Shown here one piece after another: positions 1 to 8,752 of a stretch of 64,000 nucleotides of DNA. The stretch is from Acidimicrobiales bacterium (GTDB lineage: Bacteria > Actinomycetota > Acidimicrobiia > Acidimicrobiales > Aldehydirespiratoraceae): positions 124,001-188,000 of the forward strand of contig JAVJSI010000013.1 in assembly GCA_040219515.1 (NCBI GenBank). Direction: 5' to 3'. Each line of letters opens with the position of its first letter. Position 1 is the stretch's first letter. The notes under the pieces are model-generated. The model did no database searches, was not told where the DNA came from, and saw only the letters and a program-made list of their open reading frames with translations. The position numbers and the translations under genes were made by a program.

Positions 1-2
1 CA

Positions 3-911
3 GTCGAGGCGCAGCGCGCCCGCATGGCGCACGTGTCGAGCTGGTTCCTCGACGAGGTCATCGAGTCGGGCGAGGCGGACCTGATCCACGACTACGCCAC
101 CCCCGTGCCCGGCGTGATGACGCTCGAGATGATGGGCATGCCGTCGACTAACTGGCGCCACTATGCCGACTTCTTCCATGCCACGTCGTCGTTCGCACCG
201 TCGGCACCCGAGTTCCGCGCCGCCGTCGGTCGCGTCGGCGACATGTGGGGCGAGCTGGCCGACGTCGCCCGTCACCGGCGGGCGAATCCCGGCGACGACC
301 TCACGTCGGCGATCGTCGTGACCGAGATCGACGGGCGGTTGCTCACCGACGACGAGGTCGCCGGCATCCTGTGGAACCTGGTCGCCGGCGGACTCGACAC
401 GACCACATCGCTGGTCGGCTGGGGCCTCCACCACCTGGGGACACATCCCGACGACCGTCGCCGTCTGATCGACGATCCGTCGAGTATCCCAACGGCGGTC
501 GAGGAGTTCCTGCGCTATTACAGCCCGAGTGAGTCGCTCACCCGCACGGCGACGCGTGACGTCGAGCTCGGCGGCCGACGTATCAATCGCGGTGACGTCG
601 TGTTCATCTCCTGGGTGAGTGCCAACCACGATCCCGCGGTGTTCGAGGATGCCGATGAGGTCAAGCTCGACCGGACCGAGAACAAACATCTGGCCTTCGG
701 TCTCGGCGGCCATCGATGCATCGGGTCGAGCATCGCCCGTATCGAGTCCGAGCTGATGATCGCCGATGTGCTGGCACGGATGCCCGACTACGAGATCGAC
801 GAGGAACGGTTTCGGGCCTATCCCGGCAATCTGTTGATGACGGGCGTCGTGACGATGCCGGTTAGGTTCTCGCACGGATCCCGGTCCGGTGTGGCCGACC
901 CGTTTCGCTAG
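3..911 (+). CDS. Cytochrome P450, 5'-truncated by window edge
   Basis: Haem-thiolate monooxygenase; the reading frame is open from base 3, so the N-terminal part lies outside the window. The visible ~300 residues hold the I-helix oxygen-activation motif (AGGLDTTTS), the K-helix ExxR (EEFLRYYSP, with E and R four apart), and the haem-binding loop FGLGGHRCIG with the cysteine ligand, followed by the usual C-terminal helices and a conserved-looking MPVRF end. An internal ATG at 24 would give 295 residues but would leave an incomplete P450 fold, so it is not the real start. It is followed 20 bp later by an LLM-class oxidoreductase on the same strand, suggesting a shared oxidation pathway. The substrate cannot be read from the sequence. 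Confidence 0.93.
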   Translation, partial: VEAQRARMAHVSSWFLDEVIESGEADLIHDYATPVPGVMTLEMMGMPSTNWRHYADFFHATSSFAPSAPEFRAAVGRVGDMWGELADVARHRRANPGDDLTSAIVVTEIDGRLLTDDEVAGILWNLVAGGLDTTTSLVGWGLHHLGTHPDDRRRLIDDPSSIPTAVEEFLRYYSPSESLTRTATRDVELGGRRINRGDVVFISWVSANHDPAVFEDADEVKLDRTENKHLAFGLGGHRCIGSSIARIESELMIADVLARMPDYEIDEERFRAYPGNLLMTGVVTMPVRFSHGSRSGVADPFR

Positions 912-931
912 CCAAGACCAGGAGACCAGCC

Positions 932-1912
932 GTGGCGTTCATGATGATGCGACTCAACTTCGTCCATCCGGATCCCACTGATCCCGAGCAGATGAGCGAT
1001 CGTTATCGCGCCGGCATCGACCTCGCGGAGTACGCCGACAAGAACGGCTTCGCAATGGTGAGCACGGAGGAGCACACGGCCACCGAGATCGGTTGGAGTC
1101 CCACCCCGCTGCTGACCGCGGCGATGATCCTCAACCGCACGCAGAATGTCTCGGTCGCGATCACCGCGTTGCTGGTGCCGCTGCACGACCCGGTGCGGCT
1201 CGCCCAGCAGATGGCGGTGATCGACCTGGTGAGCAAGGGGCGTCTCTCCATCACCACCGGGCTCGGTTACCGCCCGGCCGAGTACGCGGCGCTCGGCAAG
1301 GAATGGAAGCGACGGGGAAAGATCCTCGACGAGAGCCTCGACATCATGCTCAAGGTGTGGTCGGGCGAGCCGTTCGAGATCAACGGCGAGACCATCAAGG
1401 TCGGTCCGATGCCCTACACCCGTCCTCACCCGATGGTGATGATCGGCGGCTCGGGCCCGGCGGCGGCCAAGCGTGCGGCTCGACTCGGGTTGCCGTTGCA
1501 ACTCCCGGCGCCGATCCCGGAGGTCGAGGCGCTCTACTACGAGGAGTGCGAGAAGAACGGCACGAGCGGCTTCTGCATCGCGCCCGAGGCGGTCGCGATG
1601 GTCCACGTGGTCGAGGACCCGGACAAGGCGTGGGCCGAACTGGGGCAGCACTTCTGGCTCGAGGCGTCGACCTACGACTCGTGGCAGACCCCCGACCAGA
1701 CCTCCGCGGTGCACAGTCACGCCACGACGGTGGAGGAGCTGCGGGCCGAGGGGATCTATCAGTTCCTGTCGCCGGAGCAGGCCATCGACCGCATCCGAGA
1801 GACCGGCGCCCTCGCGCTGCACCCCCTCGTCGGCGGCATGCCCATCGACTCGGCCTGGCAGTCGCTCGAACTCACCGTCGACAAGGTCCTCCCCGCCGTC
1901 GCAGGGGGCTGA
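932..1912 (+). CDS. LLM-class flavin/F420-dependent oxidoreductase
   Basis: A 326-residue luciferase-like (alpha/beta)8-barrel protein. Family hallmarks include the N-terminal substrate strand, a central DLVSKGRLSITTGLGY segment, the GEPFEINGE stretch and the phosphate-binding region PMVMIGGSGPAAAKRAARLG. The family reduces or oxygenates substrates with reduced flavin or F420; which cofactor is used is not decided here. The GTG start at 932 is preceded by an AGGAGA ribosome site at about 919-924. The stop lies one base before the next ATG, so translation with the SCO6745-like gene is probably coupled. A P450 lies directly upstream. It is one of four LLM-class genes in the window. Confidence 0.88.
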   Translation: MAFMMMRLNFVHPDPTDPEQMSDRYRAGIDLAEYADKNGFAMVSTEEHTATEIGWSPTPLLTAAMILNRTQNVSVAITALLVPLHDPVRLAQQMAVIDLVSKGRLSITTGLGYRPAEYAALGKEWKRRGKILDESLDIMLKVWSGEPFEINGETIKVGPMPYTRPHPMVMIGGSGPAAAKRAARLGLPLQLPAPIPEVEALYYEECEKNGTSGFCIAPEAVAMVHVVEDPDKAWAELGQHFWLEASTYDSWQTPDQTSAVHSHATTVEELRAEGIYQFLSPEQAIDRIRETGALALHPLVGGMPIDSAWQSLELTVDKVLPAVAGG

Positions 1913-1913
1913 G

Positions 1914-2783
1914 ATGACCGATTGGGCCAATCTCGCCCAGCGGGCATCGCGGGCATCGCATGACCTCGTCGGGTGGATCTTCTTCGACCCGACCGCGGTC
2001 GCGGCCTATGCCGAGCTCGGCGTGCCCGATGGCGCCGGCTACTACGCGGCCACTCGATTCGGTCCGCTGGCCGGCGGCGGCAACGACGCCGTCGCGGCGA
2101 CGGCCTATTCGATCAACGGCGTGTTTCTGGCGATGGCGATGGACCTCATGCGGGCGCACACCGATGCCGAGTCCGCCATGTTGGTGCGCGACGCCCGGGT
2201 GATCGCCGGCCTCGACGAGATCTCGCCGGCGATCGCCGGGGGCCTCGGCCCGTTCGCGGAGCCGGCGTGGGAGGTGGTGGACAGTCTCCACAACGGTGCG
2301 CGTGTGCTCTTCGCAGCACATCGCGATCGACCCGAACGTCACCCCACCACGCCCGCTCTGTCGGCGTGGCTCGCGATCAACTGTCTCCGGGAGTGGCGAG
2401 GTGACAGCCACTGGGCGTTGTGCGCCGCCGCAGACCTCGATGCGGCCGAGGTCGGCCTGTTGCACAACGCGATGGTCGAGTACGACGACGCCGAGTGGAT
2501 CGCCCGTAGCCGCGGTTCCGACGACGCAGCCATCGAAAAGGGGTGGACCCGCCTAGCCGAGAAGGGGCTGGTCGACGGCCACACGATCACCGCACGCGGA
2601 CGCGAGTTCCGGGCCGACATCGAGCAGCGCACCGACGAGATCTGCGGTCAGATGTGGCAGGCGTTCGGCGAAGCCCGGACGATCGAGTTCTGCGAGCTGA
2701 TGGAGCCGCATCACGACGCAGCCATCGCCCGCATCGATGCCACCGCCGGCCCCAACTGGATGCCGGCCGCCCGCCACACCTGA
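1914..2783 (+). CDS. SCO6745-like helix-turn-helix family protein
   Basis: A 289-residue soluble, helix-rich protein. The pattern of an N-terminal half with repeated small-residue helices, the motif LREWRGDSHWALC near the middle and a C-terminal winged-helix-like segment (EKGWTRLAEKGLVDGHTITARGRE) matches the actinobacterial SCO6745 family. Members are of uncertain function, probably ligand-sensing or catalytic proteins rather than classical repressors. The ATG at 1914 overlaps the preceding gene's termination region (TGA at 1910-1912), so the two are likely co-translated. A much longer frame open from 1473 is simply the antisense-free extension of this frame through the upstream gene. Family call is moderately secure, function is unknown. 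Confidence 0.75.
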   Translation: MTDWANLAQRASRASHDLVGWIFFDPTAVAAYAELGVPDGAGYYAATRFGPLAGGGNDAVAATAYSINGVFLAMAMDLMRAHTDAESAMLVRDARVIAGLDEISPAIAGGLGPFAEPAWEVVDSLHNGARVLFAAHRDRPERHPTTPALSAWLAINCLREWRGDSHWALCAAADLDAAEVGLLHNAMVEYDDAEWIARSRGSDDAAIEKGWTRLAEKGLVDGHTITARGREFRADIEQRTDEICGQMWQAFGEARTIEFCELMEPHHDAAIARIDATAGPNWMPAARHT

Positions 2784-2816
2784 GGGTCGGGAACGGTCGG
2801 CCGCCGTGGACCAGCC

Positions 2817-2865
2817 GGGACAGGTGTCTGACCCCGACGGGACAGGTGTCTGACACCGTTGGGAC
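2817..2865. repeat. Two tandem copies of a 27-bp palindromic interspersed repeat
   Basis: Two 27-nt units (2817-2843 and 2839-2865) share a GGGAC end. Each has GGGACAGGTGTCTGAC followed by a short variable segment and GGGAC. The second contains perfect arms GGTGTC/GACACC around one central T. A reverse-orientation copy occurs at 63490-63516 and a relative at 22759-22843. Confidence 0.75.
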
Positions 2866-2892
2866 GGGTGGCGGGGGGCGTGGGGGTGGGCG

Positions 2893-2898
2893 TACGGT
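2893..2898 (+). promoter_or_regulatory. Leaderless -10 box TACGGT for the nitronate monooxygenase gene
   Basis: TACGGT ends 6 nt before the ATG at 2905, matching the actinobacterial TANNNT element of leaderless transcripts. No Shine-Dalgarno sequence is needed or evident. It lies 28 bp after the repeat at 2817-2865. Confidence 0.55.
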
Positions 2899-2904
2899 CG
2901 GGGG

Positions 2905-4029
2905 ATGCAGAACGAACTGACCGAGCGTTTCGGGATTGAGTTTCCGATCTACGCATTCACCCACTGTCGCGATGTCGTCGTGGCCGTCAGCAAGGCCGGT
3001 GGTCTGGGCGTGCTCGGTGCCGTCGGTTTCTCGGTGGAGCAACTGCAGATCGAGCTCGACTGGATCGACGAACACATCGGCGACAAGCCGTACGGCGTCG
3101 ACATCGTGCTGCCCGCGAAATACGACGGTGCCGGTGAGATGGATCTCGACAAGCTGACCGGTCAACTCCAGGACATGATCCCGCAGGGTCATCGTGACTT
3201 CGTGCACCAGATCCTCGAGGAGCACGACGTGCCCGACCTGCCGGCCGACGAAGCCCGCGGGACCGGGCTGATGGGTTGGAACGCGGCGACCGCCGTGCCC
3301 CAGGTCGAGGAGATCCTGCGCCACGACAATGTCGTCATGGTGGCCAACGCCCTCGGCACGCCGCCGCCCGACCTGGTCCAGCAGATCCAGGCGTCCGGCC
3401 GAGCGGTCGGCGCGCTGTGCGGCACGCCGGCCCAGGCGAGCCGCCATGCGGCGGCCGGTCTCGACTTCGTGATCGCCCAGGGCTACGAGGGTGGCGGACA
3501 CACCGGCGACATCGGTTCGGTGGTGCTGTGGCCGCAGGTGATCGATGCGGTTTCGCCGCTACCCGTGCTCGCCGCCGGCGGCATCGGCGGTGGCCGCCAG
3601 ATGGCCGCGGCATTGTCGATGGGCGCTGCCGGTGTGTGGACGGGTTCGCTGTGGCTGGCCGTCGAAGAGGCCGCCGCGTCGCCGGCCCAGATCCAGTCGT
3701 ACATGGACGCCACCAGCAAGGACACGGTGCGCAGCCGCTCCTACACCGGCAAGCCCTGCCGGATGTTGCGAAACGACTGGACCGAGGCGTGGGAGCGGAC
3801 CGACACCCCCGACACCCTCGGGATGCCCCTCCAGATGATGGCGGTGCACGAGGCGATGACCCGAAGCGGTCGCTATCCGGACAAGGCCCAGGCGGTGGCC
3901 TTCAATCCCGTCGGTCAGATCGTGGGCACCATGAACAAGGTGAAGCGCAGCGCCGACGTCATCTTCGAGATGGTCGAGGAGTGCGTCGACTCCCTCGAGC
4001 GGACGCGCCAGATGTTGCACGTGGACTGA
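2905..4029 (+). CDS. Nitronate monooxygenase / NPD-family FMN oxidoreductase
   Basis: A 374-residue TIM-barrel flavoprotein of the 2-nitropropane dioxygenase/nitronate monooxygenase superfamily, which oxidises alkyl nitronates or related compounds with FMN. Visible signatures are the N-terminal PIYAFTHCRDVVVAVSKAGG with the glycine-rich GGLGVLG, the mid-protein AQGYEGGGHTGDIG, and the FMN-phosphate loop AAGGIGGGRQMAAALSMGA. A TACGGT box 6 nt upstream of the ATG suggests it starts its own leaderless transcript. A paralog lies at 24112-25251 with the same opening pattern and the shared WERTDTPD-LGMPLQ stretch near the C-terminus. In Actinobacteria such proteins often lie among acyl-CoA catabolism genes, so nitronate need not be the true substrate. 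Confidence 0.85.
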   Translation: MQNELTERFGIEFPIYAFTHCRDVVVAVSKAGGLGVLGAVGFSVEQLQIELDWIDEHIGDKPYGVDIVLPAKYDGAGEMDLDKLTGQLQDMIPQGHRDFVHQILEEHDVPDLPADEARGTGLMGWNAATAVPQVEEILRHDNVVMVANALGTPPPDLVQQIQASGRAVGALCGTPAQASRHAAAGLDFVIAQGYEGGGHTGDIGSVVLWPQVIDAVSPLPVLAAGGIGGGRQMAAALSMGAAGVWTGSLWLAVEEAAASPAQIQSYMDATSKDTVRSRSYTGKPCRMLRNDWTEAWERTDTPDTLGMPLQMMAVHEAMTRSGRYPDKAQAVAFNPVGQIVGTMNKVKRSADVIFEMVEECVDSLERTRQMLHVD

Positions 4030-4100
4030 CCGGGTCCCGGCCCCCGCCGCCCGACAGTCGAGTCTGGTCAATGTGGGGGCCGGGATGCCGATGGGGACCG

Positions 4101-5213
4101 ATGGCATCGGACCTCGATCCACGCGCTCGCGTGGCCACGCTGCAGGTGGCGCTCGTGGCGTTCGCGCTGGCGGTGCTCGTCAGCGGATGGATCCTGGTCC
4201 GCAACGACAACGACCCGGCGATGATGCTGGCGTTCGGGGTCGAGGCGCCACGGCTCGTGGACCACGCGGAGGACGTGCTCGGGCGCGACATCCCGCTGTT
4301 GTCGGGCTACGGCCACGACGGCCGGTTCTTCTTCCTCCAGGCCCTCGACCCCTGGGTCCTCGAGCCCGACGACGGCCCGGCGACACTCCTCGGTCGACCG
4401 CTCTACCGGTCGCAACGCATGCTGCTGCCCATGGTGTCGAGCGGTGGCGGACTCGTGCCCGACACCTGGTTGCCGTGGACGATGCTGCTGACCAATCTCG
4501 TCTCCATAGGGGTGGGGACGGCGGCGACGGCGCGAGTCGCCGCCCGCCGGGGCGCGACGCCGTGGATCGGGTTGGCCTTCGCCGCGAACATCGGCGTGGT
4601 CATCGCCATGGGCATCGGTGCCGGAGGGGTGATCGCTTTCGCCACCGCCATGCTCGGGATCGACCAGATCGAGCGACGCAGGGTCTGGCCCGCCGTGGCA
4701 TGGTTCGCGGCCGCAGCTCTTGCTCGCGAAGCGATGGTCTTCTTCGCGTTCGGTGTCGCGCTCGCCGAGTGGCGACGTGAGGGCCGGATGCCGCTCCGCT
4801 TCCTCTTCGTCCCGGGCGCGGTGATCGCCTGGGCGGGTTATCTCCGCCTTCGCCTGCCCGGCGGCTCGGGCAGCGACGAAGTGATCGAATTGGGGCCACC
4901 GTTCCGGGGCTTCCTCGACGCCGCTGATCGCTGGGCGTTCGGCGGGCTCGGCACCCTCGATGTCGTGCTGCCCGTGCTGATCGCCATCGCCATCGCCGTC
5001 GTCGTCAGGGTGGCGGCGCGCGAACTCGACCCGCTCGCGTGGGGTGCGGCCGCGTCGGCGGTGCTCGTCGTATTGCTCGCTCGGCCGGTCTGGCAGAACT
5101 ACTACGACATCTCGCGTGCCGCGGCCCCGATCCTCACTGCGGCGATCGTGGTGGCGTTCGCGCCGCGTCCGTCAGATCGCCCGGTCGTGTCCGACCCAGT
5201 AGGGGTCGCGTAG
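4101..5213 (+). CDS. Multi-pass membrane protein of unknown function
   Basis: About 370 residues with roughly eight to ten hydrophobic segments, beginning with a transmembrane helix (QVALVAFALAVLVSGWILV). The extracytoplasmic loop after it carries SGYGHDGRFFFLQALDP, which resembles the (Y)DGQFFYRLALDP-type loop of actinobacterial GT-C-like membrane proteins; that comparison is from memory and only suggestive. The ATG at 4101 was chosen because GGGGA lies about 7 nt upstream; an in-frame ATG at 4071 would add ten residues. The 3' end overlaps the convergent acyl-CoA synthetase gene by 42 bp. It might be a glycosyltransferase-like envelope enzyme, but no catalytic motif is established. Confidence 0.7.
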   Translation: MASDLDPRARVATLQVALVAFALAVLVSGWILVRNDNDPAMMLAFGVEAPRLVDHAEDVLGRDIPLLSGYGHDGRFFFLQALDPWVLEPDDGPATLLGRPLYRSQRMLLPMVSSGGGLVPDTWLPWTMLLTNLVSIGVGTAATARVAARRGATPWIGLAFAANIGVVIAMGIGAGGVIAFATAMLGIDQIERRRVWPAVAWFAAAALAREAMVFFAFGVALAEWRREGRMPLRFLFVPGAVIAWAGYLRLRLPGGSGSDEVIELGPPFRGFLDAADRWAFGGLGTLDVVLPVLIAIAIAVVVRVAARELDPLAWGAAASAVLVVLLARPVWQNYYDISRAAAPILTAAIVVAFAPRPSDRPVVSDPVGVA

Positions 5214-6671
5214 TTCGCGCACGTAGAGCTTCCCGTTGGGTTGGCGGGGGAGTGTCTCGTGGACGTCGACCGAGCGGGGCACCTTGTGGCGGCCCAACCG
5301 TTCGCGGGCGAACACCAGGATCTCCTCGATGGTCGACTCGTCACTCCCGGCGACGAGTTCGACGGCCGCCTTGACCTGCTCGCCCCATTCCTCGTCGGGG
5401 ATGCCGAACACCGCGACATCGACCACGGCGGGATGGTCGTTCAGGGTCTGTTCGACCTCGGTGGGGTAGATGTTGACGCCACCGCTGATGATCATGTTGG
5501 TGGCTCGGTCGGCGAGGTACACCCAGCCGTCGTCGTCGACCCGGCCCATGTCGCCCAACGAGAACACCCCGGGGGCGAGGTAGGCGGCCTCGGTCTTCTC
5601 GGGTGCGTTCCAGTACTCGAAGGGCCGGTCCTGGCCGGGCGTGTGGCAATAGAGGGTGCCGATCTCACCGGCGGGCAGTCGTCGGCCGTCGTCGTCGACC
5701 GCGAACACCTCGAACCCCGTGACCGAACGGCCGACGGTGCCCGGATGCCGGCGCCACTCGTGGCTGTCGACGCGGGTGAACACACCGGCTTCCGAGGTGC
5801 CCCAGTACTCGTCGATGATCGGCCCGAACCACTCGATCATCGACTCCTTGACCGCACGCGAGATCGGCGCGGCCCCGTGGAGGACCGTCACCAATCCGCT
5901 CGGGTCGAAGGCCCGACGGCGTTCCTCGGGCAGCCGGAGCATGCGGACCATCATCGTGGGGACGAGATGGGTGCGGCGCACGTCGAGTTGCTCGATCAGG
6001 TCGAGTGTCCGAGCGGCATCGAAGCGGCGCATGAGGTGGAGGTGGGCGCCGTTGCACAGGTCGAAGAAGCCGTAGCCGCCCACGGCGGCGTGGTAGGCGG
6101 GCCCGGTGACGAGTTGCGTGCCATCACCGTCGAACCCCACCTGTCTGCCGAGGCGTTGTTGCAGCGCCAGCATCTCGGCCACCGTGCCGGGCACGGCTCG
6201 CTTCACGCCCTTCGGGTGGCCGGTGGTGCCCGAGGTGTAGCTGAAGCGCGACCCCGGGACGCCGTCGAGCGGGAACGGATCGGCGGCGGCCGCGGCGACG
6301 AGGGCATCGAGCTCGGTGCCGAGCTCGACCACTCGGTGTCCGTCGGGCACGAGGTGACGGAGCTCGGATTCCGTGAGCACGACCCGCGCGTCGGCGTCGC
6401 GCACGACATAGTCCACCTCGTGGGGCGCGAGGAGCCCGTTGACGGGCACGAACCAGACACCGCTCAGCACCGCGGCCAGGTACACCTCGAACACCTCGAC
6501 ACGATTGTCGGTGAGCAGGGCGACGTGCTCGCCGGGGACGACGCCGAAATGGTCGCGGAGGACATGGCCGAGTCGGGTGGCCCGGTCGACCAGCTCGGCG
6601 CGGGTCCGGCTCCCACCGAGGTCGTCGGTGAGGGCCGGCGCGTCCGGATCGGCGGTCGCCAGGTCGAGCAC
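5172..6671 (-). CDS. Acyl-CoA synthetase (AMP-binding, FadD-like)
   Basis: A 499-residue adenylate-forming enzyme that activates a carboxylic acid to acyl-AMP and then acyl-CoA. Core motifs occur in order: the P-loop YTSGTTGHPKG, the A5 motif DEYWGTSEAG, the hinge and A7/A8 block LGDMGRVDDDGWVYLADR followed by MIISGGVNIYPTEVE, and the C-terminal catalytic-lysine motif PNGKLYVR. The GTG at 6671 is favoured because it lies only two bases after the stop of the upstream peptidase gene (TGA, two bases, GTG), a typical coupling arrangement. The frame continues open far upstream only as a shadow of that gene. Chain length and substrate type cannot be assigned. Confidence 0.92.
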   Translation of the reverse strand: MLDLATADPDAPALTDDLGGSRTRAELVDRATRLGHVLRDHFGVVPGEHVALLTDNRVEVFEVYLAAVLSGVWFVPVNGLLAPHEVDYVVRDADARVVLTESELRHLVPDGHRVVELGTELDALVAAAAADPFPLDGVPGSRFSYTSGTTGHPKGVKRAVPGTVAEMLALQQRLGRQVGFDGDGTQLVTGPAYHAAVGGYGFFDLCNGAHLHLMRRFDAARTLDLIEQLDVRRTHLVPTMMVRMLRLPEERRRAFDPSGLVTVLHGAAPISRAVKESMIEWFGPIIDEYWGTSEAGVFTRVDSHEWRRHPGTVGRSVTGFEVFAVDDDGRRLPAGEIGTLYCHTPGQDRPFEYWNAPEKTEAAYLAPGVFSLGDMGRVDDDGWVYLADRATNMIISGGVNIYPTEVEQTLNDHPAVVDVAVFGIPDEEWGEQVKAAVELVAGSDESTIEEILVFARERLGRHKVPRSVDVHETLPRQPNGKLYVRELRDPYWVGHDRAI

Positions 6672-6673
6672 GC

Positions 6674-7894
6674 TCAGCCGCCCGTCGTGGACCAGTGCCA
6701 GGGCTCGCTGGGCAGGTTGATCAGGCCGAAGCCGGGGGCGACCTCGGACATGACCTGGAACACATCGGACGATCGACTGCGGATGATCGATCCGCCGTAG
6801 GTGAAGTCGATGGCCAGGCCCCGCTCGTGGGCCGAGCGTCCGGGGCGCGCCGTCGGCGGGCTGCACTGGGAGCTCGGCATCTCCCAGATCGCGTAGTCGG
6901 ACGAGCCGCAGTGGGCGCGCCGCAGGCTCACCTGGGAGTCGGAGCTTCGATAGCCGCCGCCGCCCAGGGAATAGCCCCGGGCCTCCATCGCGGCCAGGAA
7001 CCCCTCGACGTTGCTCGCAATGGCGGAGTTGACCACGATGCCGCGGACCGTCGTGAGGTCGACCGGCGCGTTGTCGGGAACGTCGACGGTGCCTTCGCGG
7101 CTCGGCGGACGGCTCCGGGCCGCGATCTCGGCGGCGATGCGCTGTTCCTCGGCCGTGATCTCCGCTGCGAGTTCGGCGTCGAGGGACTCGAGCGCCTGCA
7201 CCTCGGCGAGGCGGCTGTCGAGGCGGTCCTCGACCTCGTCCAGAATCGTCTGTTCGCGTGCGAGCGCGGCGTCGAGTTCGCTGATGCGGGCGGCCACCTC
7301 GGCCCGCTGGCCCTCGAGTTCGGCGGTGTAGGCCGCGGCATCGTCTCGTCGTTGGTCGAGTTCGGCGCCCAGCCGGCGGAGTTCGTCGATGATCTCGGTG
7401 GTGTCGCCGGTGCCGAACTCGATGAGCGATTCGGTGCGGGCGTGCTGCCACGGATTGGCGCCGAGTACGGCGACGTCGCCGTTCGGACCCTGGTAGCCGA
7501 TGAACGCGTCGACGGCGGACCGTTCGAGCACGTCGCGGGTCGTGATGATCTCGGTCTCGAGTTCGGTGATGGCGGCGTCGGCGGCCGCTTCGGCGGTCTC
7601 GGCCGCCGCGACCCGGCGTTGGGCGGCGTCGAGCGCGGATTGCTGCGCATCGACGGCGGCTCGCAACGCGTCGAGGGCAACGGTGAGTTCGGTGACGTCG
7701 TCGGTGAGCGCATCGACCTCACCGGCGGCCTCGGCGGCGTCCTCCTGGACTTCGCGTCGCTGCTCGCGCAGCTCGTCGGGAGACTCCTGGGCCGACGCGA
7801 ACGTGGCCCCGACGGCCATGGCGACGCAGAGGACGAGCGGCGGGAAGAGGTGGTGGAGGAGTCGGCGCATGAGTCGGTGCGATTGCGTCGTCAC
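6674..7894 (-). CDS. Secreted coiled-coil protein with VanY-type D,D-carboxypeptidase domain
   Basis: A 406-residue exported protein. An N-terminal signal-like helix (LFPPLVLCVAMAVGATFASA) is followed by about 220 residues of heptad-rich Ala/Glu/Arg coiled coil, similar in style to cell-separation hydrolase scaffolds. The C-terminal ~120 residues form a peptidase M15B/VanY-type domain with the zinc motif SAHERGLAIDF (SxHxxGxAxD) and the terminal EPWHW. It probably trims D-Ala-D-Ala peptides in peptidoglycan and is held or regulated by the coiled coil. Start is GTG at 7894. It lies in a minus-strand group after galM and an SDR and is tightly followed by an acyl-CoA synthetase, a functionally odd pairing. 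Confidence 0.85.
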   Translation of the reverse strand: MTTQSHRLMRRLLHHLFPPLVLCVAMAVGATFASAQESPDELREQRREVQEDAAEAAGEVDALTDDVTELTVALDALRAAVDAQQSALDAAQRRVAAAETAEAAADAAITELETEIITTRDVLERSAVDAFIGYQGPNGDVAVLGANPWQHARTESLIEFGTGDTTEIIDELRRLGAELDQRRDDAAAYTAELEGQRAEVAARISELDAALAREQTILDEVEDRLDSRLAEVQALESLDAELAAEITAEEQRIAAEIAARSRPPSREGTVDVPDNAPVDLTTVRGIVVNSAIASNVEGFLAAMEARGYSLGGGGYRSSDSQVSLRRAHCGSSDYAIWEMPSSQCSPPTARPGRSAHERGLAIDFTYGGSIIRSRSSDVFQVMSEVAPGFGLINLPSEPWHWSTTGG

Positions 7895-7957
7895 ACAATC
7901 GCAATGCTGGACGGTACCAGCGAGTGACGGGCGTCGTCCCGTCGACCCGGCCGATTC

Positions 7958-8752
7958 TCAGTCGTTCTTCATGGTCTGGCCGCCGTCGACGGGAATCACC
8001 GCGCCGGTGACATAGCTGGAGGCCGGCAGGGCCAGGTTCAACACCATGTGGGCGACCTCTTCGGGGTCGCCGTAGCGGCGCAGCACAGTGCGGCGCCGGG
8101 CGAACTCGGCGCGGGCGTCGGGCGGGATCGGATCGGTCATGCCCGTCAGGATCGGACCGGGGCACACGGCGTTGACAGTGATGCCGTCGCCCGCCAGGGC
8201 GAGGGCCATCGCCCTCGTGAGGCCGATCACGCCGTGCTTGGCCGTCGTGTAGGGCATCGATCCGCGAGATGCCCCGAGCCCCTCGGTCGACGAGATGTTG
8301 ATGATGCGACCTTCGCCGCTGGCCCGGAGATCGTCGAGGCAGGCCCGGATGAGGCGCTGGTGGGGGACGAGGAGCACGTCGAGGGCGAACTGGAACTGCT
8401 CGTCGACTGTTCTTCCATCGACAGGGTCGACGTCGACCGGCCCGCCGACCGCGACCCCGGCGTTGTTCACGAGGATGTCGACGGGGCCGAGGTCGTCGTG
8501 CACCTGCGCCGCGATCGTGCGGATGGCCTCGGCGTCGGTCACGTCGAGCACGTAGCCGCGAGCGGTGCCGCCCACGCCGTGGATCTCGTCGACGACGGCA
8601 TCGACGCCGGCACGATCGCGGTCGGTCACCGCGACGTGGGCCCCCTCGTCGGCGAAGAGGTGGGCAACGGCTCGGCCCATGCCCGAGGCGGCCCCGGTGA
8701 TGAGGACGACCTTGCCGGCCACCGATCGACTGCGGGTGCTGAGGCGGGTCAT
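7958..8752 (-). CDS. Short-chain dehydrogenase/reductase
   Basis: A 264-residue classical SDR, NAD(P)-dependent. It shows the cofactor motif TGAASGMG, the acidic strand-2 residue in VTDRDR (favouring NAD), NNAG, the catalytic serine in INISS, the YTTAK catalytic pair, and the PGPILTGM segment; it ends with the usual VDGG. The ATG start overlaps the stop of galM by four bases (ATGA), so the two are translationally coupled on the minus strand. It is most like 3-oxoacyl-ACP reductase/glucose-dehydrogenase type SDRs. The galM neighbour could suggest a sugar substrate, but this is inference. Confidence 0.9.
   Translation of the reverse strand: MTRLSTRSRSVAGKVVLITGAASGMGRAVAHLFADEGAHVAVTDRDRAGVDAVVDEIHGVGGTARGYVLDVTDAEAIRTIAAQVHDDLGPVDILVNNAGVAVGGPVDVDPVDGRTVDEQFQFALDVLLVPHQRLIRACLDDLRASGEGRIINISSTEGLGASRGSMPYTTAKHGVIGLTRAMALALAGDGITVNAVCPGPILTGMTDPIPPDARAEFARRRTVLRRYGDPEEVAHMVLNLALPASSYVTGAVIPVDGGQTMKND

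Noticed and set aside
6672-7451. N-terminal extension of the acyl-CoA synthetase frame
   Set aside because: The extension is an antisense-like Arg/Pro/His-rich stretch over the VanY-type gene; GTG 6671 gives the full family length.
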